Shown: in pieces, positions 1 through 7,721 of the stretch
Numbering within the stretch: position 1 is the first letter of the stretch
How the letters are laid out: every line of letters begins with the position of its first letter
Source: Opitutaceae bacterium
GTDB lineage: Bacteria; Verrucomicrobiota; Verrucomicrobiia; Opitutales; Opitutaceae
Direction of reading: 5' to 3'
Assembly: GCA_016795545.1 (NCBI GenBank)
Contig: JAEUGX010000057.1
Span: 1 to 49,177, forward strand
Length of the DNA stretch: 49,177 bases
Program-made: the position numbers and the translations under genes
The notes under the pieces: model-generated
Seen by the model: only the letters and a program-made list of their open reading frames with translations
Told to the model about the DNA's origin: nothing
The model's database searches: none

Positions 1-1001
1 ACGGAGAGGACCAGGGTCTCGCCGGGGCGTCGGCGCAGGATTTCCTGGCCGAAATAGCCGACGACGACGCGGTCCGGCTTGAAGCGCGGAAGGGTCTGTC
101 CGTCGATGGCCAGCACGATGTCTCGCTCCGCCAATCCCGCCTTGGCCGCCGGGCCGTCCTCCACGAGGTCGCTCAGCACGACGCCCGACTGGTTTTCCAA
201 GTCGAGCAGCTTGGCCACCTCGGGCGCCATGGGCTGGAGCCCGTACGCGCCGAACCAGGCGATCGGGCGTCCCGACACGGTTTCCGGCACGCGGCCCAGG
301 TAAGGCAGCACCTCGTCGGCCAGCAGCACGACGCTGCTCTCTTCAACATTGACCAGGAGGACCGGGCTGCCGCGCTGGTTGCGTGAGAAGAGCAGGAAAT
401 TCTGGCCGAAGGATGTCTGCGCCAGCCCCGTGAAGCGTCCGTCCCGGTCGAAAACCGGCAAACCGGGGCCCGCGACGTCGCTGCCGAGAATCGCCGTCTT
501 CTGCGGCAGCTTCATGACCGTGGCCACCCGTGCGCTGAGGAAGTAAGGCATGAAGTCCTCGTCCTTGTTGCGCAGCCCGATGCCCCAGAGTTCATCGCCG
601 AGCGCGGGCTCCCGGCCCGCCACCGCGTAGCGTGTGATGGGCGTCAGTTGCGGACGGAGCTTTTCATCCGCGCGCACAAAATGCCATCCGGTGAAGGCGT
701 CCTGCCCGAGGTACAACGCCGGTGCCGGTTCGCTGCTGCCCGGGCGGTAGACCTTGAATTCCTTGAGCTGGTCCGCGGCGACGCCCGCCATGATCGCCGG
801 GCCGGGCAGGATGATGGTTCCGTTCTCGTCCACGACCGTCCCCATCACCGTGACCGGCTGGCGTTCGATCTCGGCCTGGATGAAGAACTCGACCGCCACC
901 ACCGCCTTCAGCCTTTCCGCGAAAAGCTCGGGCAGAGCGGCGGCGGAAGCCGCGCGCACGAGGGTCAGGGCAAGGAGCACTCCGAGGAGCGGGCTTCTCA
1001 T
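1..1001 (-). CDS. Degenerate HtrA-like PDZ protein (pseudoprotease), 3' part outside window
   Basis: The reading frame starts at the ATG at 1001 and runs open through base 1, so 333 codons are visible and the C-terminus is missing. It starts with a signal peptide (MRSPLLGVLLALTLVRAASA). A trypsin-like region follows in which the usual GNSGGP serine loop is replaced by GSDVAGPG, before a PVFDRDGRFTGLA stretch that matches the strand after the loop in HtrA proteins. No TNAHV-type histidine motif is present either. From about residue 250 there is a PDZ domain (GLQPMAPEVAKLL, GPAAKAGLAERDIVLAIDG). Its ATG overlaps the stop of the upstream htrA (ATGA), so the two are probably translationally coupled. 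I infer a periplasmic non-catalytic partner or substrate-binding paralogue of HtrA. The PDZ call is firm; the inactive-protease reading is by motif comparison only. Confidence 0.75.
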   Translation of the reverse strand, partial: MRSPLLGVLLALTLVRAASAAALPELFAERLKAVVAVEFFIQAEIERQPVTVMGTVVDENGTIILPGPAIMAGVAADQLKEFKVYRPGSSEPAPALYLGQDAFTGWHFVRADEKLRPQLTPITRYAVAGREPALGDELWGIGLRNKDEDFMPYFLSARVATVMKLPQKTAILGSDVAGPGLPVFDRDGRFTGLAQTSFGQNFLLFSRNQRGSPVLLVNVEESSVVLLADEVLPYLGRVPETVSGRPIAWFGAYGLQPMAPEVAKLLDLENQSGVVLSDLVEDGPAAKAGLAERDIVLAIDGQTLPRFKPDRVVVGYFGQEILRRRPGETLVLS

Positions 1002-2353
1002 GGCTTGAAAACGTACAGGGATATGCGGCGGTTGCGCTGGGCCTCCACGAGCTGCGGCTCCGGCTTGGCCTCGTAGGCGGCGTAAATCGCCTTGAGCTGG
1101 GCGAGGTTGGCGATGGGGGCGTTGGCGACTTTGGTGATGATGTCTCCGCGCGCCAGCCCCGCTTCCCCGGCGGGATAGCCGGGCTGGACCCCCAGCACGA
1201 TCACGCCGGTTTCGTCGGTCAGCTGGTTCTCGCGCGCGAAGGCGCGCGAGACCTTGCGCACGGTGAGGCCCCATTTCTCAAAGGCCCATTCCTCGCCGAC
1301 GCGGCTCTCCAGCTTCTCGGTAACGGCGCTGAGCGCGATCGTCTGCCCGCCGCGCTTGACCCCGAGTTGCACGGTGGTGCCGACCGGCAGGCTGGCGATG
1401 GATTGCTGGATGGCGGGAAGCTGCTCGGGAAAACGTCCGTCCACCGGCTGGCCGTTCAGCGTCAGCAGCACATCCCCGGCACGCAGCCCCGCGCGGGCGG
1501 CCGGCGAACCGGGATCGACGCTGTTGATCAGCATGCCGGTGTTGCTGGCCAGGGCATAGAACCGCTCGAGGTCCTGGAGCACCCCCGGCACGACCCCGAT
1601 GTAGCTGCGGGTGACCGCCCCGTCGCGGACGAGGTTGGCGGCGATGCGCAGGGCCACGTTGGAGGGAATGGCGAACCCCAGATTCTCCGCGCCGATGTAA
1701 GCGCGCGAGTTGATGCCGACGACCTTGCCGTCATCGGTCACCAGCGGGCCGCCGCTGTTGCCGGGATTGATCGCGGCATCCGTCTGCAGCCAGGTGTTGA
1801 ACGCGCCGGTCTCGAATCCGTTCACGCCCCGGCTGTCCTCAAAATAACGGTCCCGGTTGGAAATGATGCCCCGGGTGACGGTCCGGGTCAGCCCGTGGGG
1901 CGTGCCCACGGCGAAAACCGTTTGCCCGGGAAAAAGATCATCCGAATCCCCGAACGACGCGGCGGCAAAGGTCAGCTGCCGACGGCTGACCGCATCGAGG
2001 TCCAGCCGCAGGAGCGCCAGGTCCGTCCAGTGATCCCACCCCACCAGCCGGGCGCCGACCCGTTCAAGGCTGGCGAGGGTGACGGAAATCTCGACGGCCT
2101 GCGGGCTGACGACGTGCGCGTTGGTAAGGACGAGGCCGTCCTTGGAGAGGATGACCCCCGAACCCACGCCAGCCGTGAACCGCCGGGCCCCGTCGGCGAA
2201 CTCGATCTCCCGCACATCGATCCGGACCACCGCGTCCAGCAGCCGGTTGAACCCCCGGCTCATGCCGGCTCCGGCCGCCTCCGCCGCGGTGCCGAGCACG
2301 GCCGCCAGCAGGATCAGACGGCAGATGATTGACGGTGATGGCGAATGTCTCAA
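998..2353 (-). CDS. HtrA/Deg family periplasmic serine protease with two PDZ domains
   Basis: This is an S1C-family serine protease that acts on misfolded proteins in the periplasm. From the TTG start the protein has 451 residues: a signal peptide (about 1-28, hydrophobic LILLAAVLGTAAEAAGA), a trypsin-like domain with His80 (TNAHVV), Asp111 (DLALLRLD) and Ser200 (GNSGGP), then PDZ1 (about 245-320) and PDZ2 (about 355-450). No ATG precedes the signal peptide. In-frame candidates are the TTG at 2353 and a GTG at 2368; an internal ATG at 2263 would remove the signal peptide. I chose TTG because the GTG lies within 4 bases of the divergent leuS start. The stop overlaps the start of the downstream pseudoprotease. 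The catalytic triad is complete, so this member should be active. The start is uncertain, the family is not. Confidence 0.9.
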   Translation of the reverse strand: MRHSPSPSIICRLILLAAVLGTAAEAAGAGMSRGFNRLLDAVVRIDVREIEFADGARRFTAGVGSGVILSKDGLVLTNAHVVSPQAVEISVTLASLERVGARLVGWDHWTDLALLRLDLDAVSRRQLTFAAASFGDSDDLFPGQTVFAVGTPHGLTRTVTRGIISNRDRYFEDSRGVNGFETGAFNTWLQTDAAINPGNSGGPLVTDDGKVVGINSRAYIGAENLGFAIPSNVALRIAANLVRDGAVTRSYIGVVPGVLQDLERFYALASNTGMLINSVDPGSPAARAGLRAGDVLLTLNGQPVDGRFPEQLPAIQQSIASLPVGTTVQLGVKRGGQTIALSAVTEKLESRVGEEWAFEKWGLTVRKVSRAFARENQLTDETGVIVLGVQPGYPAGEAGLARGDIITKVANAPIANLAQLKAIYAAYEAKPEPQLVEAQRNRRISLYVFKP

Positions 2354-2371
2354 TGTGGCGGGTTTCACTCG

Positions 2372-4936
2372 ATGGCTACCAATTGCAAAGATTACGACTT
2401 TCTCCAGATAGAGCCCTATTGGCAATCTTTCTGGGAGAAATCCAAGTCGTTTAGAGCCGAGAATGGTTCGACGAAGCCGAAGTACTATATCTTGGACATG
2501 TTTCCGTACCCTTCCGGGGCGGGACTCCATATCGGCCACCCCGAGGGATACACGGCCACCGACATTCTCGCCCGCTACAAGCGCGCCCGGGGGCTCAATG
2601 TCCTTCACCCGATCGGCTGGGACGCGTTCGGCCTGCCTGCCGAGCAGCACGCGGTCAAGACCGGCACCCACCCGGCCACCAACACGCAGAACAACATCGT
2701 CAACTTCCGTCGCCAGATCAAGGCGCTCGGCTTTTCGTACGACTGGGATCGCGAAGTCGACACCACCGACCCGACCTATTTTCGCTGGACCCAGTGGATT
2801 TTCCTGCAGCTGTTTCGCCGGGGCCTGGCCTACGTCGACGAGCGTCCGGTCTGGTGGTGCCCGGAATTGCGGACCGTGCTGGCGAACGAGGAGGTGATCG
2901 ACGGCCGCTCGGAAGTCGGGAACTTCCCGGTCGAACGCCGAAACCTCCGTCAATGGGTGCTGCGCATCACGGCCTACGCCGAGCAACTGCTCGACGGTCT
3001 CAAGCAGGTCGACTGGCCCGACTCCACAAAACGCATGCAGGAGGCCTGGATCGGCCGCAGCGAGGGCGCCGAGGTCGTCTTTGGACTCGAGGATCCGTCC
3101 CTCGGGAAGCTCAAGGTTTTCACCACGCGCCCCGACACGCTGTTCGGCTGCACCTACATGGTCCTGGCACCCGAGCATCCGCTCGTTCCGCAGCTGACTA
3201 CGCCCGCCCAGCAGCCTCTGGTCGACGCCTACCGCAAGAAAACCGCGAACAAGAGCGACCTCGAGCGGACCGATCTCGCGAAGGAGAAGTCCGGCGTGTT
3301 CAGCGGCAGTTACGCGATCAATCCGATCAATAATTCCCGCGTGCCTATCTGGATCGCGGACTACGTTCTGATGGGCTACGGCACCGGCGCGATCATGGCG
3401 GTGCCCGCTCATGACGAGCGTGACTTCGAATTCGCCCGTCAGTTTCAACTACCGATCACCCGCGTCATCGAGGCTCCGGACGGCTCTCCTGAACTGCCCT
3501 ACGCAGGTGACGGCAAGGTCGTGAATTCGCCCGGATACGACGGCTTGGCCTGGCCCGAAGCGAAGAAAAAAATCACCGCCGATCTCGCCGCCCGCGGACT
3601 GGGCAAGGGCACCGTCAACTACAAGCTGCGCGACTGGCTGTTTTCGCGGCAGCGCTACTGGGGCGAACCCTTCCCGGTCGTCTGGGTCAGCGAGACCGAC
3701 TACCGCCACGCCGCCTCCGTCCGCACCGACCTCCCGGCCGAGCCGGTCACCTTCACCGAAAACGGCCAGGTCCACTACGCGCTGCCCCTGCCGGACGCCG
3801 CGCTCCCGCTCGTCCTGCCGGACGTGAAATCCTACCTGCCGAGCGGCACGGGAGAGAGTCCGCTCGCCAACGAAACCGCCTGGCTTGAAATCTGGCTGAA
3901 TGTCGTCACCGGCGCCAGCGTGCCCGCCTCCGCACCCCGTCCGTCCGGGAACGAGTGGATCCGCGGAAGGCGCGAAACCAACACGATGCCCCAATGGGCC
4001 GGGTCCTGCTGGTATTACCTGCGCTACCTCGATCCCCAGAACCCCCGGGCCATCGCCAGTCCCGAAGCCCTGAAGTACTGGGACGTGCCGGACCTCTACG
4101 TCGGCGGAGCTGAACACGCGGTCCTGCACCTGCTTTACGCCCGTTTCTGGCACAAGGTCCTGTTCGACCTCGGCATCGTGCCACAAAACGAGCCTTTCCG
4201 GCGCCTCTTCCACCAGGGCATCATCCTCGGCGAGGACGGCCAGAAGATGTCGAAAAGCCGAGGCAACGTGGTCAATCCCGACGATATCATTCGCAAATAC
4301 GGCGCCGATTCCCTGCGTTTGTACCTGATGTTCCTGGGGCCGCTTGAGGCCATGAAGCCGTGGAATCCCCAGGGCATCGAAGGCGTGCATCGCTTCCTGC
4401 GCAAAGTATGGCGCGAATGCCTCACCGAGGAGGGGACGATCAATCCTCGCCTTTCCGCCGCTGGGCAATTGAGCGCCGACACCGAGCGACTCCTGCACGA
4501 GACGATTCGTAAAGTCGGCGAGGACATCGAGGGGCTGCGGTTCAACACCGCCATCTCCCAAATGATGATTCTCCTCAACGCGCTGCAGAAGGAGACCGCC
4601 TTGCCGCGCCCCGCGATCCTCGACGTGCTGAGGCTGCTCGCCCCGTTCGCTCCGCATCTGGCCGAGGAACTCTGGGCCCGGCTCGGCGAATCCGGTTCCA
4701 TTATGTCCGCCGGCTGGCCGACATTTGATCCGGCCAAGCTGGTCGCTACGTCCATCACCATCGTCATTCAGGTGAACGGCAAACACCGCGGAGAGGTTAC
4801 CGCCCCCGTTGGAGCTTCAGAGTCCGACCTGCTGGCGCTAGCCAGTGCCAACCCGAAAGTTTCGCCCCACCTCGCCGACAAGGCCGTAAAGCGCACGATT
4901 TACGTAAAAGGACGGCTCCTTAATATTCTTGTATAG
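2372..4936 (+). CDS. leuS: Leucyl-tRNA synthetase
   Basis: LeuS charges tRNA-Leu with leucine in the cytoplasm. The 854-residue product shows the class I HIGH motif (residues 53-56, followed by PEGYTATD) and KMSKS at 625-629 (KMSKSRGNVVNPDD). The CP1 editing domain lies between them, with a recognisable TTRPDTLFG threonine-rich motif and the GYGTGAIMAVPAHDERD motif. Length is normal for bacterial LeuS. An upstream in-frame ATG at 2345 exists, but it would overlap the divergent htrA, and the family N-terminus (YDFLQIEPYWQSFW) fits the start at 2372. A T-tailed hairpin at 4978-5000 follows the stop. Base composition is a little less GC-rich than the downstream genes, as is usual for a core tRNA synthetase. 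Confidence 0.97.
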   Translation: MATNCKDYDFLQIEPYWQSFWEKSKSFRAENGSTKPKYYILDMFPYPSGAGLHIGHPEGYTATDILARYKRARGLNVLHPIGWDAFGLPAEQHAVKTGTHPATNTQNNIVNFRRQIKALGFSYDWDREVDTTDPTYFRWTQWIFLQLFRRGLAYVDERPVWWCPELRTVLANEEVIDGRSEVGNFPVERRNLRQWVLRITAYAEQLLDGLKQVDWPDSTKRMQEAWIGRSEGAEVVFGLEDPSLGKLKVFTTRPDTLFGCTYMVLAPEHPLVPQLTTPAQQPLVDAYRKKTANKSDLERTDLAKEKSGVFSGSYAINPINNSRVPIWIADYVLMGYGTGAIMAVPAHDERDFEFARQFQLPITRVIEAPDGSPELPYAGDGKVVNSPGYDGLAWPEAKKKITADLAARGLGKGTVNYKLRDWLFSRQRYWGEPFPVVWVSETDYRHAASVRTDLPAEPVTFTENGQVHYALPLPDAALPLVLPDVKSYLPSGTGESPLANETAWLEIWLNVVTGASVPASAPRPSGNEWIRGRRETNTMPQWAGSCWYYLRYLDPQNPRAIASPEALKYWDVPDLYVGGAEHAVLHLLYARFWHKVLFDLGIVPQNEPFRRLFHQGIILGEDGQKMSKSRGNVVNPDDIIRKYGADSLRLYLMFLGPLEAMKPWNPQGIEGVHRFLRKVWRECLTEEGTINPRLSAAGQLSADTERLLHETIRKVGEDIEGLRFNTAISQMMILLNALQKETALPRPAILDVLRLLAPFAPHLAEELWARLGESGSIMSAGWPTFDPAKLVATSITIVIQVNGKHRGEVTAPVGASESDLLALASANPKVSPHLADKAVKRTIYVKGRLLNILV

Positions 4937-4977
4937 AATTGTTTAAGTTTCGGGAAATTTACAAATAAGGCTTGAAG

Positions 4978-5000
4978 TAGGGTCAACACCCTATTTTATT
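4978..5000 (+). terminator. Intrinsic terminator after leuS
   Basis: A perfect 6-bp stem, TAGGGT (4978-4983) with ACCCTA (4988-4993), encloses a CAAC loop and is followed by TTTTATT. It lies 41 bases after the leuS stop. A second small perfect hairpin (AGGCC / GGCCT, 5023-5036) sits between it and the next gene and could belong to that gene's leader. Confidence 0.65.
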
Positions 5001-5059
5001 CGCCGCGTAGCCGGACAAATTAAGGCCATTCGGCCTGAAACCCTTGTCTACTTCGCATC

Positions 5060-5929
5060 ATGAACTCGAAACAAGTCAGTCGTCTGCTCGCCGCTGTGGT
5101 CGCCTTCACCTTGGTTTCGACAGCGGCAAACGCCCAGCGTCAACCCGGTGCCCGAAAAGGCCCGGCCAGCAAAATATACGTCGCCGAAACCCAAGGCGAA
5201 ACACTGATCGAAACCGGGGACAAGATTTACACCGCCCGACAGGCCACGGCTTTCGACGCTTCGGGTACCGTGATTGAAACCAAGGAAAATGCGCACAACG
5301 CTTTCGTCTATTCCAACGGCACTGGCATGTACGTGGATCAGAATAGTCGGGTCGAAATCACTCGGTTTCTGCAGGAACCGTTCCTGCCCGACCCAAACAA
5401 GGACGCCTTGGTGGAGCCGTCGGTATCCGTCAGTGACATCATAATCGCCCGCGGGGCCATCGGCATCTGCACCAGCCGGTTGGTTTCCGGCAGTTCGATG
5501 AGCTACTCCACGCCGCATGTGACTCTCCACATTCGAGGCGGCCGGATTGCAATCGAGGCTTTGCCCGATCGCACGATCATCGACTTGCTGGAGGGAGACC
5601 TGACCGTGCGCACCGGACGCGACGATGTGGGGGGCCAGGTACTCCGTCCCGGGGAACGGGCCGTGGTGCAGCCGGGCTCGGCCGGCAAGCCGCCTGCGAT
5701 CACGATTGGACCGATCCCTCCTGAAGTGCTTTCCATTGTCGAAGGACGCGTCAATGTAGCCTGCAATGCTCGCCGTACAGTCAGCTTCGAGACCATCGAG
5801 CGCGGCGCCGGCGGCGGCCCCGACGGCGCCGGGCAGCAGGGCGGCCAGGACATCGTGCCCCGGCCGACCGTTCCCCAGCAGTTGCCGTCCAACATCGTCG
5901 TCAGCCCTGACCGGCTGCCGGGAAACTGA
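5060..5929 (+). CDS. Secreted FecR-domain protein of the polysaccharide locus
   Basis: This 289-residue protein has a Sec signal peptide (cleavage likely after ANA at residue 25). A FecR-like beta-rich domain follows: a GDKIYTARQATAFDASGTVIETK-type opening, then ASNA-like and NSRVEI strands (VYSNGTGMYVDQNSRVEITRF), and a later IIDLLEGDLTVRTGRD / LRPGERAVVQPGS repeat. The C-terminus is Gly/Pro-rich and low in complexity. No transmembrane anchor and no cytoplasmic anti-sigma domain are visible, so it is not a classical FecR iron sensor. Its place as first gene before a beta-barrel, an OPX protein and a Wzc kinase suggests an envelope role in exopolysaccharide assembly or control, which is inference. 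The gene begins after the leuS terminator and probably has its own promoter in the AT-rich stretch 4937-5059. Confidence 0.75.
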   Translation: MNSKQVSRLLAAVVAFTLVSTAANAQRQPGARKGPASKIYVAETQGETLIETGDKIYTARQATAFDASGTVIETKENAHNAFVYSNGTGMYVDQNSRVEITRFLQEPFLPDPNKDALVEPSVSVSDIIIARGAIGICTSRLVSGSSMSYSTPHVTLHIRGGRIAIEALPDRTIIDLLEGDLTVRTGRDDVGGQVLRPGERAVVQPGSAGKPPAITIGPIPPEVLSIVEGRVNVACNARRTVSFETIERGAGGGPDGAGQQGGQDIVPRPTVPQQLPSNIVVSPDRLPGN

Positions 5930-5951
5930 AGCCCTCGACGAATCGGACGTG

Positions 5952-7079
5952 ATGTTTTCCGCGAAAGGCTGCCGCTTCCTCATCGGACTTGTCGTGCTGG
6001 CCTCAGCCGCTCCGTCGACCTTCGCTCTGCTCAATATCGACGGCAACCGCAACCAGCTGTTCGTGTTCGGCAGCGCGTCGATCAGTTATGATTCGAACGT
6101 GTTTTCCGACTCCTCCGAACGCGGGGACACCAGCACGGCCTTCGGCGCCGGCGTGGAATACCAGCGCCGCGCGGGCATCCTGGCCGTGGATGTCATCGGC
6201 CGGGTCGACTACCAGCGCTACAACGACTTCACCGATGAAAATGCCGCCAACCCTCGCCTCGAGGCCAAGATCGCCAAGACGACGGGCCGCACGACCGGGG
6301 ACATCAATGTGCGGGCGTACCGCGAAAGCCGCTCCGACAGCGCGGTGAACCTCCGGACCGACTCGTGGAACTTCCCCGTTGACCTCAACCTCCGCTATCC
6401 GGTCAACGACAAGATGTACCTCACCTCCGCTACCGGCTACGTGCGGCGGGATTATCGCGGTGAAGCGACGCTTGTCGACTACACCGACTTTTCCGAGGCG
6501 GTGGATGCCTTCTACGTCTACACGTCGAAACTCGACCTCTCGGCCGGCTACCGTATCCGGTCCTCCCGCACCTCAATCGGCGAACGGGCCAACGACCACT
6601 GGTTCAACGTCGGTGCCACCGGTGGCATCCTGGCCAAACTCACGGGCACGGTGCGCGTCGGCTTCCAGATCCGCGACGTCCGCGACGGGGAAAGCTACAA
6701 CCAGGTCAACGCCATGGCCGGCCTCGCCTGGCCGGTCACGCGCAAGCTCAACCTCAACGCGGAGGTGACCCGGGATTTCAACACCATCGCCACCGGCGCC
6801 TCCGTCGACTCGACCGGCGCCGCGCTCCGGGCCGCCTACTCCATCACCCGCAAGCTCGACTTGTCCAGCGGGCTCAGCTATGGCCGCAACGACTTCCTGG
6901 ATGCCGCGGCGGGCGGCCGGCGCGACACCTTCTTCGGTTACGACCTCGGACTCGACTACCGCATGAACGACCACTTCAGCTTCGGCGCCACCTACGCCTA
7001 TTTCAAGAACTGGTCTTCGCTCGATTTCTCGGACTTCGACCGCCAGTCCTTCTCCGTCAGCGTTTCCACCCGCTACTGA
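5952..7079 (+). CDS. Outer-membrane beta-barrel protein (polysaccharide export porin candidate)
   Basis: The 375-residue product has a signal peptide (about 1-25, ending PSTFA). The rest is made of regular amphipathic beta strands: alternating aromatic and hydrophobic residues (SASISYDSNVFSD, AGVEYQRRAGILAVDVIGRVDYQRY, KLDLSAGYRIRSSRTS) with short turns. It ends in a strand closing on aromatic Tyr (FSVSVSTRY), the typical BAM-recognised C-terminus. The frame is open from further upstream, but the ATG at 5952 is the start that gives a signal peptide; it lies 22 bases after the FecR-domain gene. Proteins of this type sit in exopolysaccharide operons as outer-membrane barrels. Here it directly precedes a small OPX protein that seems to lack its own membrane-spanning part, so it may form the outer-membrane pore. 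Residues implicated in sugar passage cannot be read from sequence alone. Confidence 0.8.
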   Translation: MFSAKGCRFLIGLVVLASAAPSTFALLNIDGNRNQLFVFGSASISYDSNVFSDSSERGDTSTAFGAGVEYQRRAGILAVDVIGRVDYQRYNDFTDENAANPRLEAKIAKTTGRTTGDINVRAYRESRSDSAVNLRTDSWNFPVDLNLRYPVNDKMYLTSATGYVRRDYRGEATLVDYTDFSEAVDAFYVYTSKLDLSAGYRIRSSRTSIGERANDHWFNVGATGGILAKLTGTVRVGFQIRDVRDGESYNQVNAMAGLAWPVTRKLNLNAEVTRDFNTIATGASVDSTGAALRAAYSITRKLDLSSGLSYGRNDFLDAAAGGRRDTFFGYDLGLDYRMNDHFSFGATYAYFKNWSSLDFSDFDRQSFSVSVSTRY

Positions 7080-7087
7080 TCGCTGCC

Positions 7088-7711
7088 ATGACGCCCCCCC
7101 GCCCCTTCCCCCTCCTGCTGCTGGGCCTGCTGCTGGCCGCCGTCCCGGGCTTGCACGGCCAGGCCAACGCCCCCCTCGACAAAAAAAGCTACAGTCACAC
7201 GCTGACCCTGGCGGACCGCATCCGCGTCGTGGTCTACCAGGAGGACGACCTCACCAGCATGACGCGGATCGACGCGCGGGGCCGGATCAATCTGCCGCTG
7301 ATCGGCGAGGTCGCGATCGGCGGGCTGACCGTGGCCCAGGCCCAGACAGCCATCGAGAACGCCTACAAGGAAGGCCGGTTCCTGCGGAATCCCCAGGTGA
7401 CGGTGAGCGTCGAGGAATACGCCCCCCGGGAGGTCTCGATCCAGGGCCAGGTCGTCAGCCCCGGGCGCTACACCCTGCCCATCGAGTCGACCTTCTCCGT
7501 CGTCGAACTGGTCACCAAGGCCGGCGGCATCACCAACATCGGCAAAGGCACCGCGGTGACCATCACACGCCTGCTGCCCGACGGCACCAAGCAGGTGTTC
7601 ACCGTCGACGTCGACAGCATCATCCGCGGCAGGAAGGACACCAAGGTCGATGACAATACCCTCTTGCTGATGCCCGGCGACATCGTCTACGTCCCTGAGC
7701 GGCTGATCTGA
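7088..7711 (+). CDS. Polysaccharide export protein, small OPX (Wza-like) type
   Basis: This 207-residue OPX-family protein carries exopolysaccharide across the periplasm. It has a signal peptide without a lipobox cysteine (LLLLGLLLAAVPGLHGQANA). A Poly_export domain follows (about 35-120: YSHTLTLADRIRVVVYQEDDL, IDARGRINLPLIGEVAIGGLT), then one SLBB-type domain (about 120-205: REVSIQGQVVSPGRYTLP, MPGDIVYVPERLI). Compared with Wza it lacks the lipid anchor, further SLBB repeats and the C-terminal amphipathic helix that forms the outer-membrane barrel. It lies 8 bases after a beta-barrel gene and 10 bases before a Wzc-like kinase gene, so all three are likely one operon. The family call is firm; its dependence on the neighbouring barrel is inferred from the missing membrane segment. 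Confidence 0.9.
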   Translation: MTPPRPFPLLLLGLLLAAVPGLHGQANAPLDKKSYSHTLTLADRIRVVVYQEDDLTSMTRIDARGRINLPLIGEVAIGGLTVAQAQTAIENAYKEGRFLRNPQVTVSVEEYAPREVSIQGQVVSPGRYTLPIESTFSVVELVTKAGGITNIGKGTAVTITRLLPDGTKQVFTVDVDSIIRGRKDTKVDDNTLLLMPGDIVYVPERLI

Positions 7712-7721
7712 CCCCCACTCC

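Noticed and set aside
2353..3448. An N-terminal extension of htrA reaching into leuS antisense.
   Set aside because: The region has no signal peptide or domain and simply reads the opposite strand of leuS; the signal peptide marks the true start near 2353.
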